From IMG/VR virus record IMGVR_UViG_3300045286_000094, positions 1-39,710 of that record: a DNA stretch of 39,710 bases. One strand, given 5' to 3'. Position numbers and translations under genes: made by a program. Below are positions 30,517 through 39,317 of this stretch, piece by piece. Origin of the DNA: a virus. The stretch's first letter is position 1; the number at the start of each line of letters is the position of its first letter. The notes beneath the pieces are model-generated. The model was not told the origin of the DNA, searched no databases, and was given only the letters and a program-made list of their open reading frames with translations.

Positions 30517-30564
30517 TTTGTTACGAACAAATTCCTTGACACGGCGAGAATTCTTGGATACCTT
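30517..30564 (+). promoter_or_regulatory. Promoter for portal/capsid block with upstream palindrome
   Basis: TTGACA (30536-30541), 17-bp spacer, TACCTT (30559-30564, 3/6). Just upstream is a 15-bp palindrome TTTGTT-ACG-AACAAA (30517-30531) that could bind an activator or repressor. The -35 is perfect, the -10 weak, as in activator-dependent promoters. Confidence 0.6.
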
Positions 30565-30590
30565 TCTGTTCAAAAACAGGAGGATGGACA

Positions 30591-30986
30591 TTGCCGCCCA
30601 TCAAGGAATGGAAGTGTGCAGTTGACGGATACTTCGAATCCCCCTATCCGGTCTGCATTCATTGTGGCAGCCAGGATGTTTTAAGGGTATTCCTCACGGC
30701 TCCCGGCTTCATCGGAGACAAGACAAAGGCAAGCGACCAACACCTGAAGGTTCTTTCCCGCCAATTCAACGTCAGCAATATCAGCAACAACACCTCTCAA
30801 AGTCACTCCCCGAGACAACCAGACATTTGGCATCCGTATAACGCGACCAAGCCGAATCCTGGCACCGGCATGAACGATCTGCAGGAACTGGCGAAGATCC
30901 GCGCAACGGGCATCGATTTAAATATGCTGAAACCGCAGCTTGGCGGGAAGTATGAAGCGATAGGACACAAAGAGGATCTGAAGTGA
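30591..30986 (+). CDS. Conserved pre-portal zinc protein, TTG start
   Basis: 131 residues. TTG at 30591 is seven bases after AGGAGG; the nearby ATG (30584) gives only a short frame. KEWKCAVDGYFES...VCIHCGSQDV is a zinc-ribbon-like start, then VFLTAPGFIGDKTKASDQHLKVL. This small protein occurs upstream of portal genes in many podovirus-like phages; function unknown. Its stop overlaps the portal start (GTGA). Confidence 0.75.
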   Translation: MPPIKEWKCAVDGYFESPYPVCIHCGSQDVLRVFLTAPGFIGDKTKASDQHLKVLSRQFNVSNISNNTSQSHSPRQPDIWHPYNATKPNPGTGMNDLQELAKIRATGIDLNMLKPQLGGKYEAIGHKEDLK

Positions 30987-32635
30987 AAATCCCGAAATCA
31001 CATGAAGAGCGGGAATATTTTTACGCGGATCTGGTCCGCAAATGTTTTGCGTCGCGCGCCGACCGTGTGGCTCGCTACAACATTCTGCGAAACTGGTATA
31101 TGTTCGGGAACGGGGATCAGCAGCGTCCGTGCGAATACAACAAGCTTTTCTCCCACATAGATCTTCTTGCCTCCTTCCTCTTCTCCGGCGAGACGACGAT
31201 GTTCATTGTCGAGATACCGGAAACCGATGACATCAACTATGAGTTTGAATTGAAGAAAGCGAAGGTGCTTGCGCCGCGCGTCAACGATACATGGCACGAT
31301 TCAAATACGGACATCATCTTCAACGATGCGCTCATTTGGGCGCTCGTTTACGAAACCGCGTTTGTGAAGCTCGTGCCGATGAAGAACGGAGAGATGCAGT
31401 CGTTCGTCGTCGATCCGAGCGTAATGGGTGTCCTGAGAGAAGATGTCCCGGGGCTCGATCAACAGGAAGCGTTCTGCCATGAGTTCTTTCTTCCAGAGAC
31501 GCAGCTCCGCAGAAGGATCGAGGGGCTCGGAGACGAAGAGCAGAAAAAAATTCTCGAAACCGTCAAACCAATACCGCCAGGTCAAAAGGCAAACATCCTT
31601 CCGACAGGAGCGCAAACCCTCATCATCAATGCGACACAGCCCGAAATCAAGGGCGAGGTCAACACGATACAGCTATTGAAATACGACTTCAATGCAATGA
31701 CCCAGGAAGACGGTGTCATGGCGCAAGAGCTGTGGGTCTATGATGACGAGCTAAAAGACTATCGGACCGTCACCATGCTAGAAGGAGATATCCTTTTGCA
31801 CGATGCGGGCAAGAATTCTTTTTTCCCGAACGAGCATCCGTTCATCAAGATCACGCCGAACACGATGTACGATTATTTCTGGGGCCGCAGCGAGATGATG
31901 TTCCTCATCCCCTTGCAGGAATGGCTAAACGTCCGTATTCCCGAGATCAGGGAAGTTCTTGCCAAGCAGTCAAAACCGCCTACGTCCGGATTTGCCGTGA
32001 TGGAATCAAAAATGGCCGCGCTTATGCAGGCAGGAGGGATAGCGGCATTTGATCAACCTTCCGCTGTCGGGAAGGTGGAACAGCACTATCCGAAGGTAGC
32101 CGAGGACCTGTTCCGCGAATTCAACATGATCGAGCAGATGTTCAACGAAGTGTCCGGCATCCGGGAGATCATGAAGGGTGGTGGCGAGAGTGGCGTTCGT
32201 GCTATGGGTCACGCTGACATGCTGGCGCGTCTGGGATCTTCTCGCGCGAAGAAGAAGGCGTTCATTCTTGAGGATGCGGTTGAGAAGTGCGCCACGCTGA
32301 TGTTGAAGATAATGAAGTTGAACGACGTTACTTATTACAAGACCGACGATGAAGACGGGCCGGGGATGTCATTCATCGCAAAGCACTTGACAGACCATGC
32401 CATTGTCAAGGTTGATGCTCATTCGTCAAGCCCGATATTCATCGAGCAGCAGCGCGAAAACGCAAAGATGTTGTTTGAAGCTGGCGCCATTGACAGGGAA
32501 GACTTGGTCCTTGCTCTGCGATACCATAATGCCGGAATCATTATCAAGAAACTCAAGAAACGGGAGAAGATGGAACAAGCAGCCGCACTCGCGGAAAAGC
32601 AGCAAGAAGCGGCTGAAAGCAAAGGCAAGAAGTGA
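30983..32635 (+). CDS. Portal protein
   Basis: 550 residues, GTG start with AGAGGAT in front. The N-terminal helices, FSHIDLLASFLFSG, a large wing, then FWGRSEMMFLIPLQEWLNVR and a long C-terminal helix set (EVSGIREIMKGGGESGVRAMGHADMLARL) fit a podovirus-type portal, although there is no single catalytic motif. The C-terminus is coiled and Glu/Lys/Ala-rich. It forms the dodecameric ring at the capsid vertex. Neighbours (terminase before, scaffold and capsid after) support the call. Confidence 0.9.
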   Translation: MKIPKSHEEREYFYADLVRKCFASRADRVARYNILRNWYMFGNGDQQRPCEYNKLFSHIDLLASFLFSGETTMFIVEIPETDDINYEFELKKAKVLAPRVNDTWHDSNTDIIFNDALIWALVYETAFVKLVPMKNGEMQSFVVDPSVMGVLREDVPGLDQQEAFCHEFFLPETQLRRRIEGLGDEEQKKILETVKPIPPGQKANILPTGAQTLIINATQPEIKGEVNTIQLLKYDFNAMTQEDGVMAQELWVYDDELKDYRTVTMLEGDILLHDAGKNSFFPNEHPFIKITPNTMYDYFWGRSEMMFLIPLQEWLNVRIPEIREVLAKQSKPPTSGFAVMESKMAALMQAGGIAAFDQPSAVGKVEQHYPKVAEDLFREFNMIEQMFNEVSGIREIMKGGGESGVRAMGHADMLARLGSSRAKKKAFILEDAVEKCATLMLKIMKLNDVTYYKTDDEDGPGMSFIAKHLTDHAIVKVDAHSSSPIFIEQQRENAKMLFEAGAIDREDLVLALRYHNAGIIIKKLKKREKMEQAAALAEKQQEAAESKGKK

Positions 32636-32670
32636 TCTTGCCGCAATCCATGATGGGAGGAGGTGATCCT

Positions 32671-32721
32671 ATGAAGCGTGGCAGGAAGGCAAAGCGCGGC
32701 CGGCGCAAGTCGAAGCGGTAG
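32671..32721 (+). CDS. 16-residue Arg/Lys-rich peptide
   Basis: ATG 32671 is preceded by AGGAGGTGATC, an 11-nt perfect match to the anti-Shine-Dalgarno. Sequence MKRGRKAKRGRRKSKR: 11 of 16 residues basic. Located between portal and the next head gene. It may bind or condense DNA, stabilise the head, or act as a leader; no known function. Confidence 0.6.
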   Translation: MKRGRKAKRGRRKSKR

Positions 32722-32806
32722 GCTTCGATAGCGGGGAAACCGGGCGCATCGGTCCCGCAAATGCTAACCGCATGGAAAGCCGAGCGCCCACTAAGGAGGC
32801 ACGAGT

Positions 32807-33196
32807 ATGCCGGATATTATGCCACAGGGAGTCACCGGGGATCAGCCGCCCCCGCAGACAACGCCGACCGCTCCTCCCGCCGGTACGCCGGACGCTGCAC
32901 CGCAGAAGAACTCCGGCGCAATTGAGCAGGCAAAGGCAAATGTTCAGATCGCGTTGACGATGCTCGAACAGACGCTTCCCATGCTCGGTTCGGATAACGA
33001 CGAAGGGAAGGCTGTCTTGGGAGCAATCACTCAGCTTTCGAAGCGATTCGGAGGCAAGAAGTCTGGCGATTTGGCTCCCGCTGAAATCATGCAGCTGATA
33101 TCCAGCATGCCTGATCAATATAAGCAGCAGATCGCAGCGGGTATGGGAGGCGGCAAGCCCCAAGCACCCCAGGGCGGTATGCCCCAGATGGGGTAA
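32807..33196 (+). CDS. Pro/Gln-rich small head protein
   Basis: 129 residues; AAGGAGG site. The N-terminal 35 residues are Pro/Thr/Ala-rich and disordered; a helix follows (AIEQAKANVQIALTMLEQTLPML), then LAPAEIMQLISSMPDQYKQQI and a Gly/Gln-rich end. Such proteins sit between portal and scaffold in related phages; function unknown, possibly head assembly. Confidence 0.7.
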   Translation: MPDIMPQGVTGDQPPPQTTPTAPPAGTPDAAPQKNSGAIEQAKANVQIALTMLEQTLPMLGSDNDEGKAVLGAITQLSKRFGGKKSGDLAPAEIMQLISSMPDQYKQQIAAGMGGGKPQAPQGGMPQMG

Positions 33197-33210
33197 TGAA
33201 AGGAGAATTC

Positions 33211-33357
33211 ATGTTCAAACCCTCTGTCAACAGCATCAAGAAGAGCGGCAAGGTGGTCGCCGAACCGCCGGACTATCCCGAGATGGGGAACAAGAAGAGC
33301 CAGATGCACGGCAACCCCTCGCGGAAGAGCACGCTCAGTATCAAGAAGCCGAAGTAA
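33211..33357 (+). CDS. 48-residue basic peptide
   Basis: AAAGGAG site five bases before ATG. Lys/Ser-rich with two similar basic ends (SIKKSGK and SIKKPK). Together with the 16-residue peptide it suggests basic accessory head components. Function unknown. Confidence 0.65.
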   Translation: MFKPSVNSIKKSGKVVAEPPDYPEMGNKKSQMHGNPSRKSTLSIKKPK

Positions 33358-33393
33358 CCCGGCGCGGCCGGAATTCATCGAGGAGGCAGGACA

Positions 33394-33918
33394 ATGGCAC
33401 CGGAAGCAGAGGACAAGGAAGAACTCTTGGTCATGGGACGCATTGCGAAGATGGTTCACGGCAACAAGAACACACGCCGGAAGTTTCTTCGCCTTGTGAA
33501 AGAAGTGGACCCGGAAACACCGATCGCCGAGCTCGAAGCAGAAGATGTTCTCGAGGCGCGCATCAAACCGATCCAGGACGAGAACGCCGAGCTTCGCAAG
33601 AAGATCGAACAGGGCGAAGCAATGAAGGATCTGGAGAATCGGAGAACCCCGCTGCGGAACAAACTGCGGGCGCAGAAACTTCCCGAGGATCAGATCGAAA
33701 AGATGATTCTCGACACCGAGAAGGTCATGATCGAGAAGAAGATCGGGGATTACGAGATTGCATTCGATTACAAGACGAGGAATGAATCGGTTGCAGCTCC
33801 CGCAAAGGCCCCATTTACGCCCGTTTCCCTGCCAACCGTGGTGGATGCTAATTTTTTCAAAGACCCCGCAGCGGGCGCACGCAACCTGGCGGCGCAGTAT
33901 TTTGCGGAAAAACGCTAG
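33394..33918 (+). CDS. Scaffold-like coiled-coil protein
   Basis: 174 residues; GAGGCAGG site. Long charged coiled coil at about residues 40-125 (EDVLEARIKPIQDENAELRKKIEQ), a short loop and an end that carries FFKDPAAGARNLAAQYFAEKR. Position directly before the major capsid protein, size and helical nature fit a scaffolding protein. Confidence 0.8.
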   Translation: MAPEAEDKEELLVMGRIAKMVHGNKNTRRKFLRLVKEVDPETPIAELEAEDVLEARIKPIQDENAELRKKIEQGEAMKDLENRRTPLRNKLRAQKLPEDQIEKMILDTEKVMIEKKIGDYEIAFDYKTRNESVAAPAKAPFTPVSLPTVVDANFFKDPAAGARNLAAQYFAEKR

Positions 33919-33948
33919 GCGTAGCGAACAACGAAAGGAGGAACAGCA

Positions 33949-34986
33949 ATGCCTGTTCTCGGAACCGGGATCATCCCTGCGACTGGCGCGGTAGCGAGCG
34001 AATTGACCGCGTTGACCCGCAGGGCATTCATCCCGAAACTCGTCGTACAGATCTATAAATCGACACCCACGCTGGCCGCGCTCATCGCAAGCGCACAGAC
34101 AGCGTCGGGCGGTATCAGCTCAATCACTCAGCCGGTACAGGGAGCGTCATACGTCAACAACTCCTGGGCCGGCTACAACGGCAACTTCCAACAGCCCTCC
34201 ACGCAGGTCGGGGCGCAGAATGCTGAGTTCAACCTCAAGCTTTCTATCGTCCCGATCCCCTTCCTTGGGCTTGAGGGAATTGTCCAGATGGGTCACGAGG
34301 TCATCCCGATCGTGGAAGCCCGAATGAACGACGCGATGAATGTCATCAAGGACGCATTCGCCACCGCGCTGTTCAACAACATCGGGGCCACGAACGCGGA
34401 CGGTACTTCCAACTCGCAGGCCCTCGGCTCGCTCCCGGCCTATGCCGATGACGGCACGAATGCCAGATACTATGGCAACCTCGACCGACAGGCCACGGGA
34501 CCGGCAACCTGGTGGAAGTCGTACTACCAGAACTATGGCGTGATCACTACGCCTACCCGGGCGCAGGTGATGACGATCATTGCCGGCGCCACGAAGTATG
34601 CCGGCGGCGAAGCGCCGAACATCGGGATCATGGGTTGGGGGACGTGGATCAAGCTCGCTCAGGACTTCCTGGGCCAGGAGCGCTACATCGTCGATTCCGG
34701 CTTCAGCATGGGCCAGGTCGAGACCGGTTTCCGCGCGCTCATGGTGTCGGGCGTGCCGATCTTCCCAGATCCGTACATGACAGAGGGCGAGCTTCTTCTG
34801 CTCAACACGAACTATGTGGGTCTGCATTTCCACGAAGCTGCCTCGTTCTCCTTCACCGGGTTCGAGTCCACGCTTCCGAACATGCAGCTTGGATACGTCG
34901 GCGCCGTCGTGACGATCGCCGAACTGGTCGGTTCCAAGCCCAAGACCACGGCTCATATCAAAAACCTCTCCTACGAGAGCCTGTAA
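33949..34986 (+). CDS. Major capsid protein
   Basis: 345 residues; AAAGGAGGAAC site. The N-arm includes VASELTALTRRAFIPKLVVQIYKSTPTLAAL, which is also found in the small protein at 26709. The core has a long helix (VIPIVEARMNDAMNVIKDAF), a beta region and GWGTWIKLAQDFLGQERY, and ends with FSFTGFESTLPNMQLGYVGAVVTIAELV. Size and order (scaffold before, decoration-like after) point to an HK97-fold capsid protein, although no family signature is certain. Confidence 0.9.
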   Translation: MPVLGTGIIPATGAVASELTALTRRAFIPKLVVQIYKSTPTLAALIASAQTASGGISSITQPVQGASYVNNSWAGYNGNFQQPSTQVGAQNAEFNLKLSIVPIPFLGLEGIVQMGHEVIPIVEARMNDAMNVIKDAFATALFNNIGATNADGTSNSQALGSLPAYADDGTNARYYGNLDRQATGPATWWKSYYQNYGVITTPTRAQVMTIIAGATKYAGGEAPNIGIMGWGTWIKLAQDFLGQERYIVDSGFSMGQVETGFRALMVSGVPIFPDPYMTEGELLLLNTNYVGLHFHEAASFSFTGFESTLPNMQLGYVGAVVTIAELVGSKPKTTAHIKNLSYESL

Positions 34987-34998
34987 GGGGGCAATGCA

Positions 34999-35409
34999 AT
35001 GAGCAAACCGTATGATGCAGTAGGCGCAATTCTTCTGGAAGACAACTGCGATGTGATCGCCGTCAAGAACTACGGGACGTCCGACATTCTCGACGGCATG
35101 GCGCTGCAGGTCGATGCGACCAACCTCGACACCACGCAGGCATTGCTTGCAGTTGCGGCAATCGCAGGAGCCCAGGCAAACCGTTGCGGTTTTGCCAAGG
35201 GAACCATTCCGGCCGGTGGAACAGGGATGATGGTGACCGGCGGCATTACTCGCGGGTACTCAGCTTCAACCGCATTCACGCTCGGCAACCGTGTTCTCGG
35301 AGCAGCGACGGGGCAGGTCGCAGAAGGAACGACTGCCGGGCAGCTTCTCGGGACCATTCTGAAAACCGAGACGACCACGAGGCCGTTGATCCTCGTATCG
35401 TTCTCGTAA
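34999..35409 (+). CDS. Decoration-like head protein
   Basis: 136 residues. A beta-rich sequence with many Gly/Thr/Ala (LDGMALQVDATNLDTTQALLAVAAIA, GTIPAGGTGMMVTGG, FTLGNRVLGAATGQVAEG) resembles DUF2190-type or head decoration proteins. Placed right after the capsid gene. No unique motif seen. Confidence 0.75.
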   Translation: MSKPYDAVGAILLEDNCDVIAVKNYGTSDILDGMALQVDATNLDTTQALLAVAAIAGAQANRCGFAKGTIPAGGTGMMVTGGITRGYSASTAFTLGNRVLGAATGQVAEGTTAGQLLGTILKTETTTRPLILVSFS

Positions 35410-35421
35410 GGAGGACGAACG

Positions 35422-35799
35422 ATGGAAGAAGTCAAGGTCACAAACCGGAACACCACGACGTTCAGGGACGCTTTTCTCGGGATCGAGTATGTATTCGAAC
35501 CGGGAAAACCTACGGTGATTCCGGTTGGTGCAGCGGTCCATATCTTCGGGTTCGGCCTCGAAGACAGGTCCCGCCAGTTCACCCGTGCCGGATTCTATAA
35601 TGCCGAGGCAGGACAGAAGTGGTTCTCTGCGTTCGACCTGGAATATATCGAGTACGTCCGCAAGGACGATGCCGACGAAATCGAAGCGCTCAAGATCGCG
35701 ATGGCTGACAAGCAGACGCTCATCGACGAGCTTACCGCTCAACTTCAGGCCACAACGACGGAGATCGAGCAGCTCAAGGAGAGAAAGAAGAAAGGCTAA
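35422..35799 (+). CDS. 125-residue head/neck protein
   Basis: TAAGGAGG site. A beta-rich first half (RDAFLGIEYVFEPGKPTVIPVGAAVHIFGFGL), then a coiled-coil C-terminal half (ALKIAMADKQTLIDELTAQLQATTTEIEQL). Possible capsid-associated or connector component; family not recognised. Confidence 0.7.
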   Translation: MEEVKVTNRNTTTFRDAFLGIEYVFEPGKPTVIPVGAAVHIFGFGLEDRSRQFTRAGFYNAEAGQKWFSAFDLEYIEYVRKDDADEIEALKIAMADKQTLIDELTAQLQATTTEIEQLKERKKKG

Positions 35800-35802
35800 G
35801 CG

Positions 35803-36444
35803 GTGGCAACTCTTCTCGACTATATTACCGAGGTTCAAGGATTGCTCCATGATAGCACCTATCAGTTTTGGTCGAGAGCAAAGCTGGTGGGCTATATCAA
35901 TCAGGGGCGAAAGATGACCGTTGGCGAGACTGCTTGCACAAGGCAGCTCGCCACGGTCGATGTTGTTCAGGCGCTCACGCAATCCGAAGCAACGTATCCC
36001 TACACCACCATCATGACCAGTCGCCGGGTGTTGGATGTCATGAACGTTTTGCTACAGTACAGTTCGAACCAGAACTATCCGCTGCGGTACTTGGAGTTTG
36101 ATCGGGCGGTACGTACTGCTCTTTGGCAATACCAGACAAGCGGAACACCTACTCATTATACGATCCACAACAAATCCGTCATCATTCTCCAGTGGCCTTC
36201 CGTTCCTTATTTGGCAAGTACCTTTGATTGTGTGATTGAACCGATTAATCTTGTGAATGATGCAGACGAAGAAACTGAAATATTGGATGCGCCTCATCAG
36301 ATGTGCGTGACGTTCTATGCGGCATATCGGGCGAAATTGGATGACCAGCGTAGGGTTGAAGCAGAGAATTATCTCGTTGACTACACTCGCATGAAACTTC
36401 GTGCGCTTGGAAGCGAATTCTACCGAAGGTTGCCGGGGCAATGA
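35803..36444 (+). CDS. Head-tail adaptor
   Basis: 213 residues, GTG start (35803). N-terminus LLDYITEVQGLLHDSTYQFWSRAKLVGYINQGRKM is typical of podovirus adaptor proteins that sit under the portal, with Y-P-Y, V-L-D-V-M-N and F-Y-A-A-Y-R-A-K-L-D later. Followed by the tail hub gene, as expected. Confidence 0.8.
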   Translation: MATLLDYITEVQGLLHDSTYQFWSRAKLVGYINQGRKMTVGETACTRQLATVDVVQALTQSEATYPYTTIMTSRRVLDVMNVLLQYSSNQNYPLRYLEFDRAVRTALWQYQTSGTPTHYTIHNKSVIILQWPSVPYLASTFDCVIEPINLVNDADEETEILDAPHQMCVTFYAAYRAKLDDQRRVEAENYLVDYTRMKLRALGSEFYRRLPGQ

Positions 36445-36445
36445 T

Positions 36446-38188
36446 ATGGCGAATGCCAAAGCTGACCAGACGAAACCATGGCAACTGGAGATTGACAAGT
36501 TCCGAACCATGAACGTACGGGATTCTCCGTCCACGGTCAAGGACGACGAGCTTCCCCTTCTCATCAACCTGCAACCAATCGGCACCTCTCTTTACACGAT
36601 CCCCGGTATTGTCCAGACATACGATAATTCTTTTCGCGTAGGCGGGAGCCTGGGTGTCACGGACATTCGGGAATGGGAAAGCATCTCTGTTTATGTTGCC
36701 GGCGATGTTGTTATTCCAGTTATAAATGGCCCGACGAAGTGGACGGGGTTTGCCTATGTCGCGCAAGGGAACGGAACGTCTGGCTTAACAGAACCTACCT
36801 GGCCGACAATAGCGGGTGGCACGGTCCTCGATGGGTCCGTCACTTGGAAGGCTTATAGCCTGACACCAAAAAGGATGACCACGTTCTTGTGGGCAGGTGT
36901 ACCGTACATCATTGTTGCTACTGAAGGAGGCTCGCTCCACAAAATTGATGTGAGCGGGGTTCCCTACACACAGACAATTATTGCCAATCCCGGAACAGTG
37001 ACTGACCCGCAGTTCTCCGCATGGAAAGATACGCGCATCCTGATTCTGGATCCGGTTGCGGGATATGCTACCTATGACGGGACGACGCTTTCCTCCTTCA
37101 ATGCGACCTACACAGGTACAGCAATCGCGGTATTCAGCGGTCGTGTCTTTGTTGCCAAGGCAAGAACCATTTATTACACAGCACCAGACAATTCCGACGC
37201 TGCCGGATTTTCAGCCACCGGTTCTGGTTTTGTTCCGGACACCTATGCTTCTCTGAGCGTCAAGATTGTGAGACTGATCGCAACACAAGAGTATCTTTAT
37301 ATTGTCGGGGATCACGCAATTCACCTTCTCTTTGGAGTGACACTTCTTGATACCGGCGTGACGGTTTTTCAGCTGAGTGATGCGATCAAGGGAATTGGAA
37401 CCTATTACCCTGACACGGTCCTGACCTATGAAGGTTATGTTTATCTGTACGGAGAGAATGGTGCCTATATTGTTCAGGGTCAGACGGCTAACGAGATCTC
37501 AAGTTTGATGGACAAATATTTTTTGAAAGTCGATTTTACGTTCAAGCCGTTCTCCTTCTTTGCTAGGATCAACTTCAAGTATTGCTATTGCACCTGTTTT
37601 CGCATGTATGATCCTATTGATGGCAATCTGCGAAAATATATTTGGATCCTCTTTGAAGAACGATGGTTCCTTGCATACATCGGCGAGAGCTATGATTTCA
37701 ACTGCGCTGTGGTCCTTGAGCTTGCCGACAGCATGACAGCTTACATTTCCTATGGGCAGAGTGTGGTGACGATCTTCAAAGACTTTTCGGCAATGACAAG
37801 AAGATTCAGAACCAAGGCAATGCACTTTGGCAATCCTCTATACGATAAAATCATGACACGGATCGGGGCTCAGATAGAACCAATCCGCGGCCTGACGCAA
37901 AACCTTGAAGTGCTTCTTACCACCGTAGTCCGGAGTGGGAGATATACTGCAACAGCCGATTTCATTCCTGACTCTGTTGTCTGGCAAAACGCGAACAGTG
38001 TGGTGGTGGGCTGGCTCAATGCTTCATCCACGAATGCACTGTGGTCTTATCCTGGCGGTGAAGTTTTGCTTGCCACAAGGACAGAGGGAAGAGGAAAACG
38101 GATTCAGATCGAATACGAAGAAACCTCGGCAGAACCATACATCATCAACCAGCTGCAGCTCGAAGGTGTAATCGGCGCAGACTGGTAA
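36446..38188 (+). CDS. Tail hub/nozzle-like protein
   Basis: 580 residues; ATG 36446 follows CGGGGCAATGAT, and the longer frame is in the previous gene. DKFRTMNVRDSPSTVKDDELPLLINL at the start, then repeated beta elements (GTYYPDTVLTYEGYVYLYGENGAYIVQG), resembling tail stabilisation or nozzle proteins with a propeller-like domain. It presumably forms the tube below the adaptor. No exact family assigned. Confidence 0.8.
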   Translation: MANAKADQTKPWQLEIDKFRTMNVRDSPSTVKDDELPLLINLQPIGTSLYTIPGIVQTYDNSFRVGGSLGVTDIREWESISVYVAGDVVIPVINGPTKWTGFAYVAQGNGTSGLTEPTWPTIAGGTVLDGSVTWKAYSLTPKRMTTFLWAGVPYIIVATEGGSLHKIDVSGVPYTQTIIANPGTVTDPQFSAWKDTRILILDPVAGYATYDGTTLSSFNATYTGTAIAVFSGRVFVAKARTIYYTAPDNSDAAGFSATGSGFVPDTYASLSVKIVRLIATQEYLYIVGDHAIHLLFGVTLLDTGVTVFQLSDAIKGIGTYYPDTVLTYEGYVYLYGENGAYIVQGQTANEISSLMDKYFLKVDFTFKPFSFFARINFKYCYCTCFRMYDPIDGNLRKYIWILFEERWFLAYIGESYDFNCAVVLELADSMTAYISYGQSVVTIFKDFSAMTRRFRTKAMHFGNPLYDKIMTRIGAQIEPIRGLTQNLEVLLTTVVRSGRYTATADFIPDSVVWQNANSVVVGWLNASSTNALWSYPGGEVLLATRTEGRGKRIQIEYEETSAEPYIINQLQLEGVIGADW

Positions 38189-38199
38189 GGGAGACAACC

Positions 38200-38829
38200 A
38201 TGGGACTCTTGACGCTTCCAAGAACATTTGCGAACCTGACAACTGCATTACTTTCTTATCTGGATGATAACTTTGTCGCAATTCGAGATCTTATCAACGG
38301 AAATCTTGATGCGACAAACGTGACGGATTCACAAAAGGTTGTTGGGATCGTACCGACAACCAGTCCTGCGGCAAATAAGATCCCGATATCAGGAAGTGAT
38401 GGAAAGATCGCCGCTGGGTGGATTCCGGTTATTGGATCAGGAGCATCTGGATTTCAATCGGCTTTTGATAATGCAGATTCTTCATATCTGGATTTGCTAT
38501 TCCCTAACGTGATAGCAGGAGATATTTTACTGATTACTGGGGCTCTGCAATATGGCGGATCTGCACCAACAGCAGCAGCAGCTAGGTGTTATAACTCAGG
38601 TCTAGGCACTGCGCTATGGGAACCATGGCCGCATAATTGGTCGGGTCAATTTTATAGGGTTTTTAGCGCGGAAGAGTTAGTCAGTCAGTATGGAGCATCA
38701 TTTGCTTTTCTGATAGTGGTCACAACAACTGGCAATGGAACATTGAGTATAAGACTCTTCCCGGTTGATTCTGGTGGATCAGGGAAAACAATGCAGCTTA
38801 GTGGCTGTTTTTTACTTAAACAATCATGA
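38200..38829 (+). CDS. Tail fibre-like protein, 209 aa
   Basis: Starts 11 bases after the previous stop with GGGAGAC. N-terminal short helix (FANLTTALLSYLDDNFVAIRDLING), then beta-rich repeats; a single CFLL near the end. The order and its ATGA overlap with the collagen-like protein suggest a tail fibre or chaperone-like subunit. Confidence 0.7.
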   Translation: MGLLTLPRTFANLTTALLSYLDDNFVAIRDLINGNLDATNVTDSQKVVGIVPTTSPAANKIPISGSDGKIAAGWIPVIGSGASGFQSAFDNADSSYLDLLFPNVIAGDILLITGALQYGGSAPTAAAARCYNSGLGTALWEPWPHNWSGQFYRVFSAEELVSQYGASFAFLIVVTTTGNGTLSIRLFPVDSGGSGKTMQLSGCFLLKQS

Positions 38830-39317
38830 TCTCTCGTCGTCCATTTAATTCGAACATCACTCCAAGCGATGCCTTGGCGTGGCACAAGTTCTTGTTTGAT
38901 CTCAACATCACACTTGATGAGATCTACTTGGCTTGTAATCGCGGGGGTGTGGGTCCGAACGTCGGTCCGGCGGGGCCTCCTGGCCCGGGGGGCCCTACGG
39001 GAGAACCGGGAGCTCAGGGCCCAATGGGTCCGCAGGGAGTACAGGGGCCTGTCGGGCCGGCAACATTCACTCCTCGTGGGCCGTGGAGCCCGCTCACAGC
39101 ATATGTTTTCGGCGATGTGGTCACTTATGCCGGTTCGAGCTGGTATGCGCTTGTACCGAACACGAACTCGATTCCCGACCTGTTGAATGCCGACTGGTCG
39201 TATCTGGCGCTTGTTGGAGCTCAGGGACCGATGGGGCCGCAGGGTTTGCAGGGACCACCGGGGCCTGGCGGTGGCGGGGGAAGTGACAACGGAGAAAGGG
39301 CCTGGTTCTTCGCATGA
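38826..39317 (+). CDS. Collagen-like protein with carbohydrate-binding domain
   Basis: 163 residues; overlaps previous stop (ATGA). A N-terminal helix, then a Gly-X-Y collagen-like run at about residues 40-79, then PWSPLTAYVFGDVVTYAGSSWYAL...WSYLA, which resembles CBM5/12 (chitin-binding-like) motifs, followed by another Gly-Pro run and a GGGGG hinge. Collagen rods in phages make trimeric fibres, and the module could bind host surface sugars. It ends in ATGA with the next gene. Confidence 0.8.
   Translation: MISRRPFNSNITPSDALAWHKFLFDLNITLDEIYLACNRGGVGPNVGPAGPPGPGGPTGEPGAQGPMGPQGVQGPVGPATFTPRGPWSPLTAYVFGDVVTYAGSSWYALVPNTNSIPDLLNADWSYLALVGAQGPMGPQGLQGPPGPGGGGGSDNGERAWFFA

Noticed and set aside
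12634-30525. The 7-mer CGTAACA/TGTTACG near several promoters
   Set aside because: It occurs about five times in the window (12634, 12866, 19067, 25851/25870, 30519), close to chance for a 7-mer; only the inverted pair at 25851/25870 is treated as meaningful.
34147-34956. A 269-residue minus-strand open frame
   Set aside because: It lies opposite the major capsid gene, with a composition (many Arg, His and Asp) typical of antisense frames and no ribosome site.
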